This document shows, piece by piece, positions 15,201-16,071 of a DNA stretch of 16,071 bases. The notes under the pieces were generated by a model. It worked only from the letters and a program-made list of their open reading frames with translations, had not been told where the DNA came from and ran no database searches. The translations under genes and the position numbers were made by a program. The stretch's first letter is position 1. Each line of letters starts with the position of its first letter. Source of the stretch: an uncultured Verrucomicrobiales bacterium (GTDB taxonomy: Bacteria; Verrucomicrobiota; Verrucomicrobiia; Verrucomicrobiales; Akkermansiaceae); the NCBI GenBank assembly GCA_937905985.1, contig CALCWC010000029.1, positions 1-16,071 on the forward strand, in the 5' to 3' direction.

Positions 15201-16071
15201 TGGCGGCAATGCCACGGACAACACGGTCCACCTGGTGGGTGAGGGTGCATCCTACACGGTTGGTGACACCACCTATCAGGGAAGCAAAATCGCGATTCGA
15301 CGCAGCGTGCATGGAGTCTATGTGGAGACAGGCGGGGTTAGCAGCAACAACTCCGTCCATATCCACGGAACAGGCGCCAGCATCGGCGGCACCATCGACT
15401 CCTGCCAGCGGCTGAACTTCCATATTGTGCAAGGCCAGGCGGGTGCCCAAGGTACGCCCATGGTCACGCTCGGCGGTGCATTGAATCTGGATGGCGTGGA
15501 GCTTGGTTTCAACGGCGATGCCGTGACAAACTGGGCCGCCTTCAACGGCAAGAGCATCACGCTGGTGAGCATGACGAGCGAGACCATCACGGGGCTGCTG
15601 ACGCCGACGGATTCCGTGGACATCACGGATGAGGATGGAACGGTGCTGGGTACGGCCACGCTGACGCTTTCCGACGACCGGACGTCGCTCACCCTGACCG
15701 ACATCCAGGGCGTGGGGCCCGTACCCACCGCCGGCCCGGATGCTTTGGATGTGGCGCTGGTGAACTCCCTGTGGGCGAGCAGCGCGTATGTGCGCGAGTT
15801 CGTGCGGCTCTCCGGGGCGCAGGGGTATGCCCTGAAGGATGGTGACACCGCGGTGTGGGGCGGCGGGTTCGGCACCTTCATGCACACCACGGGTGACAGG
15901 GGCTTCAAGTCTGACGGCGGCGGCTACGGCATCGGCGTGAACCATGCCTTCTCCGCCAACACGCAGGCGGGCATCAGCTTCGGCCAGGGCTTCGGCTCCT
16001 ACCACAACAGCGGTGCGGACGGTGCCACGGTGCACCAGCGCGCCATCCTGGCCGCTGCCACCGCCTCCACC
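12268..16071 (+). CDS. Repeat-rich autotransporter (type Va), 3' end outside window
   Basis: The frame is open for 1268 codons to the last base of the window, so the C-terminus is missing. A signal peptide MKKTYFITMITAALMGSAYA is followed by a passenger of two duplicated halves, each starting with a [ND/H]T.YTANPG motif (residues 21 and 637). Half 1 has about 16 and half 2 about 12 modules of roughly 26 residues, of the form VYGGY..SGDATGNTVTMTGGEV, probably forming a beta-solenoid. Each half closes with a conserved cap of about 165 residues (from about 472 and 984) containing EGA.YT.G.TTYQGS, DSCQ, TPM.TLGGALDL and FGKS-like segments. From about residue 1158 (DALDVALVNSLWASS) the sequence becomes an autotransporter beta-barrel domain; only about 110 of its usual 250-300 residues are present. 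The product is expected at the outer membrane and may act in adhesion, but no ligand can be inferred. G+C is visibly lower than in the neighbours. Confidence 0.9.
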   Translation, partial: MKKTYFITMITAALMGSAYANTNYTANPGTHSSPPENVYGTYADTGEASGASVRVYEVETGGYEYIARVRGGLTYNGNAANNTVTMEGGEVRVMYGGYVAYNGDAAGNTVTVTGGQVPRGICGGHVGGDGDAYENTVTMSDCSAGTSVVGGTANTGKATKNTVSITRSTASGTLYGGYSVSGDATYNAVTMSDGQVGSNVYGGFVDDSGDVTGNTVGMTGVEVYGYVYGGDVDDSGDATGNAVDMTGGKVDGWVYGGSTGFGNATGNTVDMTGGEVSGSVKGGYTYLGDATENAVTINDGQVGNDVYGGYVGDSGDVTGNTVTITGGEVGDEVYGGYTYSGNASGNTVTMSGCEVNDYVYGGYVDDFGDATGNTVTMTDGNVDYSVYGGYSSSGEASGNTVTMTDGYVDYSVYGGYSSSGEASGNTVNMIGGSAAGVYGGEGTYGNVNGNTVNMIGGSAGEVYGGIGDYTSNNTVRLIGEGAEYTIGGTTYQGSSITVDYGVHAGNGEGLGNSVHVHGTGINVGIETGGSIDSCQLLTFHLVDDQAGAPGTPMITLGGALDLEGVELGFYGDAVTDWAAFEGKSVTLVSMTSATITGLIIPSDPVDILDAGGEVLATASMVLSDDAQTLSLLFASGHTSYTANPGSPQTSAPDSIFGAYAETGDVTGGSAGVFEVETGGYSSLGDVCGGYAVSGSVSGCTASMSGGKVNGDIRGGYVQNIGDAIGNTVTMTGGEVGNDVFGGYVQGTGDAVGNTVTMNGGEVNGKVYGGYSSSGEASDNTVTMTGGETNYVYGGYVHDTGDATGNTVTMDNGEITSMLFGGYSNNDGDASSNTVIVNGGYVHSDVCGGYAKSGSASNNTLTMAGRTDGDVYAGKAVNGSASGNSVNMSGGSAQTVAGGIAMKDNATGNTANMSGGSAHIVVGGYAEVGNADGNTAIMTGSEVGLLAGCEAIAGNATGNTAIMAGGLVTSDVYGGAASDGGNATDNTVHLVGEGASYTVGDTTYQGSKIAIRRSVHGVYVETGGVSSNNSVHIHGTGASIGGTIDSCQRLNFHIVQGQAGAQGTPMVTLGGALNLDGVELGFNGDAVTNWAAFNGKSITLVSMTSETITGLLTPTDSVDITDEDGTVLGTATLTLSDDRTSLTLTDIQGVGPVPTAGPDALDVALVNSLWASSAYVREFVRLSGAQGYALKDGDTAVWGGGFGTFMHTTGDRGFKSDGGGYGIGVNHAFSANTQAGISFGQGFGSYHNSGADGATVHQRAILAAATAST
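13381..13536 (+). repeat. Near-perfect 78-bp tandem duplication
   Basis: Bases 13381-13458 and 13459-13536 differ at only two positions (AAT/TAT and TCC/TCT). Each copy encodes one 26-residue module including SVYGGYSSSGEAS. A third, more diverged SSSGEAS module is in half 2 near 14572. The 78-bp length keeps the frame, so this looks like a recent in-frame slippage or unequal recombination event. Confidence 0.9.
13537..13645 (+). repeat. Pair of identical 34-bp direct repeats
   Basis: Bases 13537-13570 and 13612-13645 are identical over 34 bp and encode GNTVNMIGGSA. Their 75-bp offset equals one 25-residue module, showing that modules can vary by one codon in length while still sharing recent ancestry. 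Confidence 0.85.
14176..15720 (+). repeat. Autotransporter passenger half 2
   Basis: Residues 637-1151. It starts with HTSYTANPG and EVETGGY as in half 1, carries about 12 modules, and ends with a second cap from about 15217. It has fewer modules than half 1, and its last modules (about 14880-15200) shift from VYGGY to shorter, more Ala-rich forms such as VAGG and LAGC. Confidence 0.85.
15739..16071 (+). other. Start of autotransporter beta-barrel domain
   Basis: Residues 1158-1268 of the autotransporter. NSLWASSAYVREF, then TAVWGGGFGTFM, then GYGIGVNHAFSANTQAGISFG show the amphipathic strand pattern and the W/G-rich start of the translocator barrel. Base composition returns to high G+C here. 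The remaining strands lie beyond the window. Confidence 0.8.

Noticed and set aside
14845..16035. Minus-strand open frames opposite the autotransporter
   Set aside because: Their periodic composition simply reflects the repeats on the plus strand, which form one continuous frame with signal peptide and barrel.

Overview
The window reads as a GC-rich (visibly above 60% G+C in most genes) Gram-negative chromosome segment. The best fit is an Akkermansia-like member of Verrucomicrobiota. The clues are secreted GH123 and GH35 glycosidases of the kind used on mucin glycans, a TIGR03790-family protein (a family reported only from genomes carrying exosortase/PEP-CTERM sorting), a type-V autotransporter, and housekeeping genes with few Shine-Dalgarno motifs. 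The taxonomic call is inference; no rRNA or lineage-specific marker is present.

Layout. Bases 138-3170 (+) hold leuS and a small membrane-anchored hypothetical protein. They meet tatD head-on, and the two stop codons share one TTAA. Bases 3167-6483 (-) form a tight operon transcribed menB -> GH123 -> tatD: the menB stop overlaps the GH123 start, and tatD follows after 15 bp. A strong promoter lies directly before menB. Bases 6484-6877 are a 394-bp gene-free stretch packed with at least eight hairpin-forming palindromes. Bases 6878-9999 (-) hold ffh, with an unusual Met/Gly-rich C-terminal extension, followed with a 4-nt ATGA overlap by the TIGR03790 gene. Bases 10000-10125 carry divergent promoters for ffh and for the secreted GH35 beta-galactosidase (10126-12033, +). 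Bases 12034-12267 contain a heptamer tandem repeat, a terminator-like hairpin, an AT palindrome and a good sigma-70-type promoter. Bases 12268-16071 (+) are an open reading frame running off the window: a very large autotransporter with about 28 repeats of roughly 26 residues, arranged in two duplicated halves, and the beginning of an outer-membrane beta-barrel.

How the parts fit. GH123 (beta-N-acetylgalactosaminidase family) and GH35 (beta-galactosidase family), both with signal peptides, would act outside the cytoplasm on galactose/GalNAc-containing glycans such as mucin. The autotransporter would present a repetitive surface domain. Ffh (SRP) and the TIGR03790 protein link to membrane targeting and exosortase-type sorting. 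LeuRS, MenB and TatD are housekeeping. A recurring feature is that candidate -10 boxes for four genes lie only 6-13 bp from the ATG, with no clear ribosome-binding site, suggesting leaderless or near-leaderless mRNAs.

I did not find a clear defence system, mobile element, CRISPR array, tRNA or rRNA. The most novel material is the duplicated-repeat autotransporter, the hairpin cluster and the promoter/start arrangement.
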